Below are positions 43,338-52,789 of a DNA stretch of 64,000 nt, piece by piece (within the stretch, counting starts at the first letter, position 1; each line of letters starts with the position of its first letter). Below the pieces are notes generated by a model. It was not told the origin of the DNA. It did not search any database and worked only from the letters and a program-made list of their open reading frames with translations. Both the position numbers and the translations under genes were made by a program. Location: NCBI GenBank assembly GCA_034044135.1, contig CP139021.1, forward strand, positions 1,875,635-1,939,634. Direction: 5' to 3'. Source of the stretch: Flammeovirgaceae bacterium SG7u.111 (GTDB lineage: Bacteria > Bacteroidota > Bacteroidia > Cytophagales > Flammeovirgaceae).

Positions 43338-44573
43338 ATGAATCATACAGAGTTGATTCCTAATTTATTCAAATCGGAGTACAGAAAAATCGTTTCTGTA
43401 CTCTGTAAATTATTTGGTACAGTCCATATTGAGATTGCAGAAGATATCACGAATGATACTTTTTTATTGGCATCGGAGACGTGGGGATTGAAAGGTATTC
43501 CAGCTAACCCTAAAGCTTGGCTTTATTTGGTTGCAAAAAATAAGACGAAAGATTATCTCCGAAGAAATAAGCTTTTTACCCATAAAATCAAAGAGGAAAT
43601 AAGGGATGCTTCTTCTGATTTCTATGAACCAGAAATTGACTTATCTGACAGAAATATCAAAGACAGTCAGTTGCAAATGATTTTCGCTATCTGCACTCCG
43701 TTAATTTCCAAAGAAACACAGGTGGGCTTAGCTTTACGAATCTTGTGTGGTTTCGGTATCGAAGAAATCTCCCAAGCTTTTCTCACCAACAAAGAAACGA
43801 TCAATAAAAGGTTGTTTCGAGGCAAGGAAAAATTGCGGATAGCCAACCTGAAAATTGAATTTCCTGACCAAGAAAGCATAGACGAACGCTTGGAAAATGT
43901 GCTGACTACCATTTACTTGTTATTCAATGAAGGGTACTATTCTTCCACTCAACATAAAATACTGAGAAAAGAGCTTTGTATGGAAGCGATGAGGCTTACC
44001 GCTCTTTTATTGGAGAATGAACTGACCAACAAGCCTAACGTAAACGCTTTGATGTCATTGATGTGTTTCCATGCATCGAGGTTTGAAGCAAGGGTTTCAG
44101 AATGTGGTGATTACTTACTGTATGCCGAACAAGATCGGGATAAATGGAATAGTGAGTTAGTGCTAAAAGGAGAGTACTTTCTAAATGAGTCTGCTACGGG
44201 AGATCGGTTGACAAAATACCATTTGGAAGCGGCGATCGCTTTTTGGCATACCGAGGAGGAGGGGGAAACCAGCGAAAAGTGGGAAAATATACTTCAATTA
44301 TACAATCATTTGCTCCAACTAGAATATTCGCCTATTGCAGCACTGAACCGAACCTATGCACTGGCAATGGCCAATGGAAAACAAGAAGCCATTGAAGAGG
44401 CATTGAAGATAAACTTGGTTGGAAACCATCTTTACCATTCTTTATTGGCTGCACTGTACGAAGGGGTTGATTCAAAAAAGCAATTGGCGCAATTACAATT
44501 AGCTATTGGCTGTGCTAAAATGGAAAATGACCAAAAGGTTATCCTTTCGAAAATTGAGAAAATAAGTGGGTAA
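43338..44573 (+). CDS. ECF sigma factor with C-terminal TPR-like domain (ECF42 type)
   Basis: 411 residues, much longer than ordinary ECF factors. Residues 10-80 form sigma region 2 (EDITNDTFLLASETWGLKGIPANPKAWLYL split as EDITNDTFLLASETW and IPANPKAWLY, then KDYLRR). Residues 125-175 are region 4 (LRILCGFGIEEISQAFL, KETINKRLFRGKEKLR). Residues 185-411 are the large helical C-terminal extension of the ECF42 group (LFNEGYYSS, LTALLLENELTNKPNVNALM, AALNRTYALAMANG), which regulates activity in place of an anti-sigma factor. It lies after YCII and DUF1569 genes, the known ECF42 context, and probably drives them. The exact promoter motif is unknown. Confidence 0.92.
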   Translation: MNHTELIPNLFKSEYRKIVSVLCKLFGTVHIEIAEDITNDTFLLASETWGLKGIPANPKAWLYLVAKNKTKDYLRRNKLFTHKIKEEIRDASSDFYEPEIDLSDRNIKDSQLQMIFAICTPLISKETQVGLALRILCGFGIEEISQAFLTNKETINKRLFRGKEKLRIANLKIEFPDQESIDERLENVLTTIYLLFNEGYYSSTQHKILRKELCMEAMRLTALLLENELTNKPNVNALMSLMCFHASRFEARVSECGDYLLYAEQDRDKWNSELVLKGEYFLNESATGDRLTKYHLEAAIAFWHTEEEGETSEKWENILQLYNHLLQLEYSPIAALNRTYALAMANGKQEAIEEALKINLVGNHLYHSLLAALYEGVDSKKQLAQLQLAIGCAKMENDQKVILSKIEKISG

Positions 44574-44785
44574 TAAGCAATCCTTTTTTAAGAAGGTCAC
44601 GGTTACGTTCGCTAACGTGAGATGAAGAGCCTATGAAGTACATAAAAAAGGAACATAGAAACTATTAATAGACAGTGTCTCCGAACATGGGAAACACATA
44701 TTGGCTCAGTAAACGGATAGCCAAATCCTCGTTTATGAACCTGAAAATGCTAAAATAACAAGCAGATAGGATTGATACATTATAG

Positions 44786-45343
44786 TCAATCTTTTTTCTT
44801 TTTCAAAAACTCAGCAGGAACAGCATCGGTAAGCCAAACCCCGTTTGCCGAGAGGAAAAACTGATGCCCTGCCTTAGTCATTTCCCCAGCCAACACTTCT
44901 AGCACCACGGGCTTTCCGTGCCTGCTACCTACTTGAACAGCGGTTTCCACATCTTTGCTCAAATGCACATGTTGCCTGTTCCTTTTCTCCAACCCTTTTC
45001 CCAAAATGCTGGCAACGTTCTTTTCGGCAGTGCCATGGAATAGGATAGTGGGCGGTTCTATTGGTTCAAATTCTAGATCCACATCTATAGAATGCCCTTG
45101 GCTTGCTCTAATCTTTGTTTTGCTTTCATCAAAAGCATAGCGCTTTTTATTGTTGGTTTCAACTATCTTCTCTAGGGTTTCTTGATCGAGTTTTCTTCCC
45201 GATGCGCTCACCTTGGTAAGTAACTCATCCACATCTGCCCAGCCGTTTTCATCTAGGCTGATGCTAATTGCCTCAGGCTTGTGGCGTAGCACAAGGCTCA
45301 AGAATTTGCCGAGCCGTTTTAGTCTTTTTTCTTCTTCTGTCAT
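44786..45343 (-). CDS. kptA: RNA 2'-phosphotransferase (Tpt1/KptA)
   Basis: 185 residues. Features of the family are KFLSLVLRHKPEAISISLD with the RNA-binding Arg-His (residues 13-31), ENGWADVDELL, IRASQGHS (near 82), ILFHGTAEKNVASIL, and NRQHVHLSKDVETA with GSRHGKPVVLEV in the NAD-binding half. The enzyme moves an internal RNA 2'-phosphate to NAD+, releasing ADP-ribose 1'',2''-cyclic phosphate. In eukaryotes it finishes tRNA splicing. The bacterial substrate is uncertain. No RNA ligase or RtcB gene is adjacent. Length and motifs are complete. Its start overlaps no other gene. Confidence 0.95.
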   Translation of the reverse strand: MTEEEKRLKRLGKFLSLVLRHKPEAISISLDENGWADVDELLTKVSASGRKLDQETLEKIVETNNKKRYAFDESKTKIRASQGHSIDVDLEFEPIEPPTILFHGTAEKNVASILGKGLEKRNRQHVHLSKDVETAVQVGSRHGKPVVLEVLAGEMTKAGHQFFLSANGVWLTDAVPAEFLKKKKD

Positions 45344-45405
45344 TGGTTCGTGTTTTTATTTGTTGCAAAAATAAGGTTTGGTGTATAAAAGGTTGGGAAA
45401 AAGGA

Positions 45406-46059
45406 CTACTCTAGTTTCAAGATCAACTTTTTGATGTAGTTCTCATTTTTCTGAATGTCTTCAACTGTACCTTGGAAAGTAGAAACCTTGCTGATATTTG
45501 GGAACTTGATCGCCTTTCTGGCTAAAGAGACGGAAGCCATCAAATTGAAATAATTGAAGGCAAGGATAAAGGTTTGGATAGGGTCGGTACTGACTTTTTT
45601 CATCCCAATTTTTGCAGCTGTTTTTTCATTGATGATGTAACTCGTTCCTTTTAGGATTACCCCTTTTTCCTCTTGTTGGATGAGCTGAAGCAAGCCTTTT
45701 AGATATTCTGCCATGATGAGCTTTGTTCGTTCTTGCCCACTCAGCTCTTTGTCCAGCACAAAGTAATAATCGAACAAAGTTCCACCATGAATGGTGACAC
45801 TCCCTTTCTTTTTCCTTTCGGATAAAAGGAAGAGGGAATGATAGGTCAAACTTCCTTTTTCTACCAAAGCAGGAATATCAAAAAATGGGGCTACTAGAGA
45901 TAAATTGATAGCAATTGCGAGAAAAACCAAGGGTAAAAGGTGTAAGTCGATTAGGAAAAGCACTAGCCCAAAGAGGGTAATTCCCAACAAGCTAAAAAGC
46001 CCAAGCTTTACCTGAAACAGCGTTTGCTGTTTCTTTGGCATCGAATAAAATTTGTTCAT
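45406..46059 (-). CDS. Hypothetical membrane-anchored protein
   Basis: 217 residues with two adjacent hydrophobic helices near the N-terminus (LGLFSLLGITLFGLVLFLID, then LHLLPLVFLAIAINLSLVAP) followed by a soluble alpha/beta domain (residues 65-217) that should be cytosolic. The domain includes YYFVLDKELSGQERT and an end rich in charged residues. I recognise no family. A related start codon (MPKKQQ) six codons downstream is an alternative. It lies between the kelch-DUF1080 gene and kptA on the same strand. Confidence 0.75.
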   Translation of the reverse strand: MNKFYSMPKKQQTLFQVKLGLFSLLGITLFGLVLFLIDLHLLPLVFLAIAINLSLVAPFFDIPALVEKGSLTYHSLFLLSERKKKGSVTIHGGTLFDYYFVLDKELSGQERTKLIMAEYLKGLLQLIQQEEKGVILKGTSYIINEKTAAKIGMKKVSTDPIQTFILAFNYFNLMASVSLARKAIKFPNISKVSTFQGTVEDIQKNENYIKKLILKLE

Positions 46060-46072
46060 TGTGTCAGTCTGG

Positions 46073-46105
46073 AGTCACGATGTCGCTCGCAGCGACGTCG
46101 TGACT
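46073..46105. repeat. 33-bp inverted repeat
   Basis: AGTCACGATGTCGCT-CGC-AGCGACGTCGTGACT pairs over 15 bp with one mismatch. There is no T-tract, so it is more a REP-like palindrome than a terminator. It lies between the kelch-DUF1080 stop and the start of the membrane-anchored protein gene. Confidence 0.7.
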
Positions 46106-46122
46106 GGTTAATGAAGTGCTTT

Positions 46123-47799
46123 CTACAACTCCCTAATCTCAATATCCTTAAACCGTATAAAATTAACCGAGTTTTTGTGGAGCTGGATGGCGATATGCCC
46201 TTTGCTGCCGACTTTGTGCTTTTTGTGCCCTTTGTCGTCGAGTACGCCAGTGCCGTCGTAGTCCGATACTTTTACATTGTTTACGTAAGTAGTGATCTGG
46301 TTTCCTTTACAAATGATGGTCATGTCGTTCCAGCCTGTTCCTTGGTCAGCCCAGTTGTACACCACCTTTTTGGGAGCATATTTTTCCTTGTCTATGTTCC
46401 AATCGGGTAGGCTAGGGTTTATCCAACGCTTCGCAGTTCTTGTCTCGTCATAGATGAAACCATTGCGCCAAGGGTTGTTCGGTTCTATGTCTACCTGTGG
46501 ACCATCTAGCCAGCCTTTTACTCCTTTTTCCACCTCTGCTTTTTCATCGAACCTACTGCGGACTTGCACACCGCTGTTGCCTTTGTGGTCTCGGGTGGCT
46601 TGGAATTTCAACCTTAGTTCAAAGTCGGAAAACTCTTCATCAGAATACAACCACATGTAGTTGTGATCTTTTTTGCCTTTCGTATCGCACAAGATTGTTC
46701 CATTTTCTACTCTCCAATATCCCTTTCCCTTATCGGCATCGGTGCATTTTACTTCCCATCCGCTCAAATCTTTTCCGTTGAAAAGGGGTTTCCAGTCGTG
46801 CTTAGCCGAAAATACTTCTAAGGTATTGAGGTTGCCCCCTCCCTTGTTGGGGCTTCCGGCAGCTATATAGATATCATTTTTGTAGAGGATTGCTCCTGAG
46901 CCATGTCGGCCGGTGGTCATGGGGGCGAGTTGCTCCCATTTGCCTGTTTCCAAATCCATTGCTTGGGTGAGGTTATACGCTGAAGCGTAGTTTCCTTCTC
47001 CGCCCATGTACAAGATTTTGCCTTCAAACTCCATCAAGCCACCAGCAGCAGTGGGAACGGGAAGGGTTTCTTCTAGGGTTATCCATGTTCCCGCTTCAAA
47101 ATCATAGACATCTACATAGGGCATGGTCGCCCCAAAAAATGCAGTGAAACGCCCTTTGAGATGGAAACTGGAATTCCTTCCACCTACCAAGTACAGCTTG
47201 TCACCTACTACTATGGCTGGAAAATGATCGCGGATATGCGGAGCTTTGGTCAATATTTCCCATTCGCCTGTTTTTGGGTCAAATGCATCAAAATTGTTGT
47301 TGGTACCGCTGGTATGTCCATAGTCTATTCCGCAGGCAACGTAGATTTTATCTTTGTACACCACCGCACCAGCACCACCTCTTCGGCGAGCTTCGGGTAT
47401 CTCCACGCTTTTTTCCCATTTATCTGTTTCGGGGTAATAAATCCACACGTTTTCGAGCGGGGTTTCTTTGGGGTATTGTCCAGTCATTGCGCATACTATG
47501 TAGATTGCATCGCCATAAACTACGGGCTGGAAATGGTGGAATTCAAATGGCGTTTTCCCCTTTGTTTCCCACATTTTGGTTTCGGGGTCATATACATCTA
47601 CGGGGTTTACCCCTCTTCCTCCCATTAGGTAAAACTTGCCCTTGTATTCTATAAAAGTATTTTCATGTCGGGCTTTTGGGTTGCCCGAAGTTTCAACAGC
47701 CGTCCATCGATATTGGCTGAGGTCAACTTCTTGGGCAAAGGAAATGGTAGTGATTAAAATGAGTGTTAGTGTGGTAAAGAAATGTCGGATACGTCTCAT
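46123..47799 (-). CDS. Exported kelch-repeat protein fused to a DUF1080 domain
   Basis: 558 residues with a Sec signal (FFTTLTLILITTISFAQ). Residues 25-345 form a kelch beta-propeller (repeats with GKFYLMGGRG, DKIYVACG, DKLYLVGGRN, GKILYMGGEG, NDIYIAAGSP). Residues 350-558 are a DUF1080 (3-keto-disaccharide hydrolase) domain, starting FNGKDLSGWEVKC, with FELRLKFQATRDHKGNSGVQ and ending in VNFIRFKDIEIREL. DUF1080 proteins act on sugars through 3-keto intermediates. The propeller could bind carbohydrate or protein. The fusion suggests a secreted carbohydrate-active protein. No sugar-uptake genes are adjacent. Confidence 0.9.
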   Translation of the reverse strand: MRRIRHFFTTLTLILITTISFAQEVDLSQYRWTAVETSGNPKARHENTFIEYKGKFYLMGGRGVNPVDVYDPETKMWETKGKTPFEFHHFQPVVYGDAIYIVCAMTGQYPKETPLENVWIYYPETDKWEKSVEIPEARRRGGAGAVVYKDKIYVACGIDYGHTSGTNNNFDAFDPKTGEWEILTKAPHIRDHFPAIVVGDKLYLVGGRNSSFHLKGRFTAFFGATMPYVDVYDFEAGTWITLEETLPVPTAAGGLMEFEGKILYMGGEGNYASAYNLTQAMDLETGKWEQLAPMTTGRHGSGAILYKNDIYIAAGSPNKGGGNLNTLEVFSAKHDWKPLFNGKDLSGWEVKCTDADKGKGYWRVENGTILCDTKGKKDHNYMWLYSDEEFSDFELRLKFQATRDHKGNSGVQVRSRFDEKAEVEKGVKGWLDGPQVDIEPNNPWRNGFIYDETRTAKRWINPSLPDWNIDKEKYAPKKVVYNWADQGTGWNDMTIICKGNQITTYVNNVKVSDYDGTGVLDDKGHKKHKVGSKGHIAIQLHKNSVNFIRFKDIEIREL

Positions 47800-48074
47800 G
47801 AGTTATTTAAATTTTCATATTTGGAAATTTGAACCGAAAATTACTCTTTCACACCGAAGAAACCAGACGTAATCAGTCTTTATTTTTCACTACGAGTTCA
47901 GGTTTTGTAAAAACTGAAAGTACGTTTGGTAGGCTAGACTTCAATTTTATAGAGTTAAGAGTTTTTCTACTCTAGCCGATTGTTTTTCGGTAAAAACTTT
48001 ATCTCCACCAAACAAATAAATACACAATATTTTTATTTAGAAACAAACCCAATATGGGTTTCATACTTGTAGTA

Positions 48075-48215
48075 ATCTTCAGGTTTAAAGATTACAACGC
48101 TGTAGGTGTTGCACAAAGAGTACTTAACATTGATCTATGCAACCCCGTTAGGGGTTGTTTTTTTAGCTTAAACCATTTTGCTACAATTATTGGAATCCCT
48201 ACGGGATTCTTTTCA
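48075..48215. repeat. Clustered palindromes in intergenic region
   Basis: AACCCCGTTAGGGGTT (48141-48156, followed by GTTTTTTT) and GAATCCCTACGGGATTC (48191-48207) stand close together after GATTACAACGCTGTAGGTGTTG. A plus-strand frame through them is probably artefactual. The group looks like a dispersed palindromic element. The first palindrome with its T-tract could also terminate plus-strand transcription. Confidence 0.5.
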
Positions 48216-48250
48216 AAAAAACAGTCGGCTAGAGAAGAACTTTTCCATAG

Positions 48251-48286
48251 AGCAAAAAAAAGCTCTTGGCCTAAACCAAGAGCTTT
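48251..48286 (-). terminator. Terminator after the S8 peptidase gene
   Basis: AAAGCTCTTGG-CCTAAA-CCAAGAGCTTT. On the minus strand it is followed by TTTTTGCTC. It lies 26 bp after the peptidase stop. Confidence 0.85.
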
Positions 48287-48311
48287 CCATATTTCAGTAA
48301 TACTGACCGTT

Positions 48312-51218
48312 TTAGTTCAGTATGAATTTTTGAATGAGAATTTTATTTCCAGCAGCTATTTTTGCGAAGTACATTCCTCTGTTATAAGAAGTTAAATCGA
48401 GTTGGATAGTACCTGAGCTTAGCTGAGGCCTAGTAAGAACCTCTTCACCTGCTATGTTGAATATACTGAGTTGGGTAGTTTGCTTGGCATCTATCGCATT
48501 CAATTGAATATTTACGATACCTTGGCTCACATTCGGATAAACCTCCAGCGATGGCTCTCCAATAGCTTCGTTATCAGTTATCAATAATCCGTTAGCCTGC
48601 CTAGCATTGGCCACGGCACTTGCCTCGTCTATCACTTCAAGTTCAAACTCGGTTTTTTCACCTGCAAAACCGAACCAGCCTTTGCCCACATATACGGTCG
48701 ACGTGAGTTTGTATGATCCTGTACGGTTAAACAAGTACGTATATTTGTTGCGGTTCCAAGATTGGGCAAGCGTATAAGGCGCTTGTGTATCAATAGAGGA
48801 CACGTACATTTTTCCTGAAAGGATAGTCACCACTCTCGATGCATTTGGCGTGTTTATTTCCGCTCTTATGTCGATATTTTTAGTTGGTAGTTCCGCAAGG
48901 TTAAGTGTATCTCCCAAGATACCAATATCTTCTCCGGTATCGCCATTCACTATTACATATTGCTCCACTTTTGCAGAATTAACAACGGTAAAGTCAATGG
49001 AAAGCTCAATGCCTTTCAAATGGTTCCTACGGCCTTTTGCCTTGGTATAAGGCGTTGCAGTTAGGTTGTATTCCCCAACCCATGGAAGCCATTTGTCATT
49101 TCTGATTAAGGCATAAGGCGCTTTAGTATCGTATGAGCCTGCATAGGTCGCTCCCTTTAGTGAGAGGTTCACACTTTTTATTTCTCCAGTTCCATTCGAT
49201 GTTTCTGCTATGATGTTTATTGGGTTTTCCAACATAGCCAAGTCAATTTGATCTCCGTCTTCTAGTTTGGTAAGCATTTCACCGGTTTTTGCATCTATTA
49301 CAGTAAAGCTTGTTACCGTAGGTACATCTAGTGTGCTGGCAATAGCCTCTGTTGCTACAAGTAACCCAAAACCTGTATCGAAGTCAAACTTGGCATCTGT
49401 GCCAGCGGGAGGTGTCTTTGTAAGAGGATTGGTAGGTGCGATGTCTATTGCTGTGGAAGTCATTGCCTCTTCTATTTCATCTGGAGTAAGATCCATCCCG
49501 TTTGCTTCGAGCATCAATGCGGCTACCGCAGCAGCATGAGGGGCAGATGCCGATGTGCCAAAGAAGTTAGGGAAACCATCGCCTTCGTAATCAAAACCGA
49601 AGAAGGTAGTATTTGTACCTTGAACAGCTGAAATTTCAGGCTTCAATCTTAATTCGTTTATTGGGTTTCCTTGGATATCAAAGAAGGTTGGAACACCTCC
49701 TGATGAAGAGAATACTTCTCTCAGTGGAGGGTTTACGCCAAATTCTGGAGTTCTATCGTACCTAACTGCACCTACTGAAATTGCTCCGTTTGCATTGGCG
49801 TGCCCATAAGAAGTACTGCTTCTACCTACGTATTCGGTAACGAGGTTGTCAGCATAGCTCACATATTTGATCATTTCAGGGTTTGGAGTGCCGTCAGGTA
49901 CTTTACCAATAGCCAAGTAAGCTGTAACAGCTCCACCAGCAGAGATACCTAAAAGTTCAAATGGATCTGCTCCTACGTTAAAGTCTAACCCTGAAAGGTT
50001 GAAAAAGACAGCGCCAGTATCTTCGGCCAATACCAAGAAGAAATCAAGATCGGAAGTAGCGCCTGGGCAACCTGCACAAACAGATGCAGCTGGCTCAGCC
50101 CATTGTAATGCAAGCGTGAGTGAACCACCAGTTGCTGGGAATTGGATTTCTTGGAATATATCTACACCTGGTCCTTCGTCAAAATCGTGCATGATATAGT
50201 CCCCTAAGGAAAAACCTGAAAATGCGTCAGCAAGTTCGTACGTTCCGCCATCTCTGAAAGGAGCTTCATAAGAAGCATCTAATTGGTTTCCTGCCGAAGA
50301 AAAGTAACTTACACCCGCATCTTTAACTATATCTGTTGCTTGCCCGATAATGCCATCTTGGAACATGGGTTCGGCAAAGTAGATAATGTCATCAACAATT
50401 ACATCGCAATCGTTTTGGGCTAATTCGATGATGCCATTGGCGAAATCCGCAGTACCCAAAAATGCTGTATGGAAAGCAAGTTCTGAGCCTGGGGCAACGT
50501 CGTGCACTAGTTCAGCCATAGCACGCCCTTCGTCTGAACCTCCACTAGGTAGGTCTTCGAGTACCTGTACCTCGGTGGTGAAGCCATTAGGGTTGGCTGC
50601 GCCAGGTAGGTCACCAGAAACAATGGTTGCATCTGCTCCAAGAAGGTTGTCATAGCTATCGGAAATGATACCTATTTTCACACCAGCTCCATTTACATTG
50701 AAAAGGCTTTTTGCTTCATCGGATAGTTGCGCCTCATCTGCTTGACTTGTGGTCAAACCTACGTTTTTGTGAGGTTTGAAAGCCGCTTTCAAGAACTTCA
50801 AAGAACTAACTTGTTCCATTTCGGCAATGGACGAGAGTGGCATAAGTCCACTTACCACTCCTCCAAAAGAAGAAAGTTTTTTGCATCCTTTGGCGCTAAG
50901 CTCACCCATCAGCTCATTTGCTGATGTGGCAACTATTGCATCGAATACAACATACCCATCGTACACCTGAACCATATCGGAAAGACCTGATTGGAAAATA
51001 TCGGTAGGCTTTGTCGACTTTCTGAGGCTTTTAGAAGAGGGCGCAATTGTATTGCTCAATTGAGCAGACTGGTTTTCACTTGCCAGATCTAATAATGCCT
51101 TACTAACTTTTGAGTTATTTGGAGCTTTTTGTGCATTAGCCAAGTGAAAACAACCCACTTGGAAAACCAGTACTAATAGTACAGTTAAGAGTTTTTTGTC
51201 TAGTCTCAGTGCTTTCAT
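48312..51218 (-). CDS. Secreted S8 subtilase-like protease with type IX secretion domain
   Basis: 968 residues with a Sec signal (LLVLVFQVGCFHLANAQ). Residues 175-640 form a subtilase fold: Asp187 in IGIISDSYD, Asn of the oxyanion hole in SSAGNQLD, and Ser in GTSASAPHAAA (near 555). Where the His box HGTxxAG would be, the sequence is DEGRAMAELVHDVAPG, so the catalytic His position appears to be Glu230. Residues 650-880 hold two immunoglobulin-like repeats. The tail (LEVYPNVSQGIVNIQL, then GMYFAKI and IQKFIL) is a type IX secretion C-terminal domain. The product would be exported to the outside or the cell surface. Activity is uncertain because of the His-to-Glu change. Confidence 0.92.
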   Translation of the reverse strand: MKALRLDKKLLTVLLVLVFQVGCFHLANAQKAPNNSKVSKALLDLASENQSAQLSNTIAPSSKSLRKSTKPTDIFQSGLSDMVQVYDGYVVFDAIVATSANELMGELSAKGCKKLSSFGGVVSGLMPLSSIAEMEQVSSLKFLKAAFKPHKNVGLTTSQADEAQLSDEAKSLFNVNGAGVKIGIISDSYDNLLGADATIVSGDLPGAANPNGFTTEVQVLEDLPSGGSDEGRAMAELVHDVAPGSELAFHTAFLGTADFANGIIELAQNDCDVIVDDIIYFAEPMFQDGIIGQATDIVKDAGVSYFSSAGNQLDASYEAPFRDGGTYELADAFSGFSLGDYIMHDFDEGPGVDIFQEIQFPATGGSLTLALQWAEPAASVCAGCPGATSDLDFFLVLAEDTGAVFFNLSGLDFNVGADPFELLGISAGGAVTAYLAIGKVPDGTPNPEMIKYVSYADNLVTEYVGRSSTSYGHANANGAISVGAVRYDRTPEFGVNPPLREVFSSSGGVPTFFDIQGNPINELRLKPEISAVQGTNTTFFGFDYEGDGFPNFFGTSASAPHAAAVAALMLEANGMDLTPDEIEEAMTSTAIDIAPTNPLTKTPPAGTDAKFDFDTGFGLLVATEAIASTLDVPTVTSFTVIDAKTGEMLTKLEDGDQIDLAMLENPINIIAETSNGTGEIKSVNLSLKGATYAGSYDTKAPYALIRNDKWLPWVGEYNLTATPYTKAKGRRNHLKGIELSIDFTVVNSAKVEQYVIVNGDTGEDIGILGDTLNLAELPTKNIDIRAEINTPNASRVVTILSGKMYVSSIDTQAPYTLAQSWNRNKYTYLFNRTGSYKLTSTVYVGKGWFGFAGEKTEFELEVIDEASAVANARQANGLLITDNEAIGEPSLEVYPNVSQGIVNIQLNAIDAKQTTQLSIFNIAGEEVLTRPQLSSGTIQLDLTSYNRGMYFAKIAAGNKILIQKFILN

Positions 51219-51684
51219 AAAATGAATGTTTAAATAGTTGTATATAATGTTTATTTATCTTCAAGTAAAGTGGTTTCTTCCTGCTTTTTCTATGGTAAAA
51301 AAAGCGGGAAATAGGTTTGATAAAAGTCTTTATCCTAAAATCAAATGATTGGATAAACGGGTCGCGATTGAAGTGACGAGTTGGAAGTTAAAATAAACCC
51401 TATAGTTCAGGGGTCTTTGCTGGTTGTATTTGTGATGATAATGTATTCAAATACTATTGGTAGTCAAAGGAATTTGTAGGTGAACAATCTATCAAGGTTG
51501 ATAGGTCGTTAGTAGTTTTATGCTTAACTACTTTAAAAGTGATGTCTAAATATAGGTTGATTTATTGAAAATACTACTATTCTTAATCGTTTTTTACTGA
51601 GCAGTGACTTATCCGTAGAACATTATATAAAATAAATCCTGTCTTAGGATAAGAAAATGAATATGGACTGAATATCATTTGGGG
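51219..51684. other. Intergenic region
   Basis: The upstream region of the S8 peptidase gene. No gene, strong palindrome or clear promoter was identified. Confidence 0.5.
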
Positions 51685-51725
51685 CAAAAAAAAGCTCCAT
51701 AGCCTTTTGGGTAAGACTATGGAGC
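51685..51725 (-). terminator. Terminator after the dienelactone hydrolase gene
   Basis: GCTCCATAG and CTATGGAGC pair over 9 bp around a 14-nt loop. On the minus strand a T-tract follows (AGCTTTTTTTTG). It lies 26 bp downstream of the hydrolase stop. Confidence 0.85.
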
Positions 51726-51750
51726 AACAAATGATATTCTAAACTATATT

Positions 51751-52638
51751 CTATTTCAAATTTTCCTCAAAAAATGCAACGGTTCTTTCCCACGCCAATT
51801 TGGCTGCGGGCTTGTCGTACCTAGGCGTAGTATCGTTGTGGAAGCCGTGGTTCACATCAGGGTACATGTACTGGGTGTAGGTTTTATTATTGGCTTTCAA
51901 CGCTTCTTCGTAAGCTGGCCAGCCTGCGTTCACACGTTTGTCCAACCCTGCATTTTGAACGAGTAGAGGGGCTTTTATAGCTTTTACTTCTTCGGCAGAA
52001 GGTTGGCTTCCGTAAAATGGAACTGAAGCTCCTAGGTCGGGTAATTTTACCGCCATCATGTTAGAAACCCAGCCACCAAAGCAGAAACCTACCACACCCA
52101 CTTTGCCAGTACATTCTGGATGGTTTTTGAGGTATTCGAAAGCTGCGATGAAGTCTTCCAGCATTTCATTTCTATCGCGTGTTCGCTGCATAGTTCTGCC
52201 TTCGTCATCGGTTCCGGGGTAGCCGCCTAGCGGTGAAAGCGCATCGGGGGAAACAGAGACGAAACCTGCTAGTGCAGCTCTGCGACCTACATCGGCTATG
52301 TGTGGGTTTAGTCCTCGATTTTCGTGGACTACTACTATTCCAGGTAGTTTTCCTTTCGCATCTACGGGGCGGGAAAGCTGAGCTTTTATCGAACCGCCAC
52401 CCTTGGGCGAATCGTAATTGATAAACTCAGTTTTTAGCCTTGGGTCATCTTCCTTTACCTGAATGTTATCTTGGTAATTGGGCATAATAAAGCTGAGGAG
52501 GGCAGGAACGGTGAGGCTTCCTACGGCATAAGTCGATAGCTTTTCAAGAAATACCCTTCTATCAATTCTGTTGTGTGCATAATCATCGTACAGGTCAAAT
52601 ACTTCCTGCTTGATGTCTTCTTTTTTTATCTTCTCCAT
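51751..52638 (-). CDS. Dienelactone hydrolase-family protein
   Basis: 295 residues. A helical N-terminal part with a twin-Arg-like [16 protein letters not shown] and a hydrophobic stretch (residues 38-52) suggests membrane association or export. Residues 70-295 are the alpha/beta hydrolase domain: [14 protein letters not shown], nucleophile Cys in [10 protein letters not shown] (near 185), Asp in AGLDKRV and His in VNHGFHND. Dienelactone hydrolases open lactone rings. Paralogues act on many esters. It is monocistronic with its own terminator. Confidence 0.9.
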   Translation of the reverse strand: MEKIKKEDIKQEVFDLYDDYAHNRIDRRVFLEKLSTYAVGSLTVPALLSFIMPNYQDNIQVKEDDPRLKTEFINYDSPKGGGSIKAQLSRPVDAKGKLPGIVVVHENRGLNPHIADVGRRAALAGFVSVSPDALSPLGGYPGTDDEGRTMQRTRDRNEMLEDFIAAFEYLKNHPECTGKVGVVGFCFGGWVSNMMAVKLPDLGASVPFYGSQPSAEEVKAIKAPLLVQNAGLDKRVNAGWPAYEEALKANNKTYTQYMYPDVNHGFHNDTTPRYDKPAAKLAWERTVAFFEENLK

Positions 52639-52789
52639 TGATTTATAATTAGTAATGTTGGTAAAATATATTGAGTGAATCTTGTTGCCTGTCGAAAACA
52701 GAGGAGTGTCGAAGTTAAAAGCGAGTTATGCGAATTATCAGAGTTGTCCCCTTTTGTGGTCTTTTGGATTACAACAGAAGGGGTTGTTC

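Noticed and set aside
48054-48395. 113-codon plus-strand frame
   Set aside because: Runs through palindromic repeats, a terminator and into the 3' end of the S8 peptidase gene; probably a translation of a non-coding repeat.
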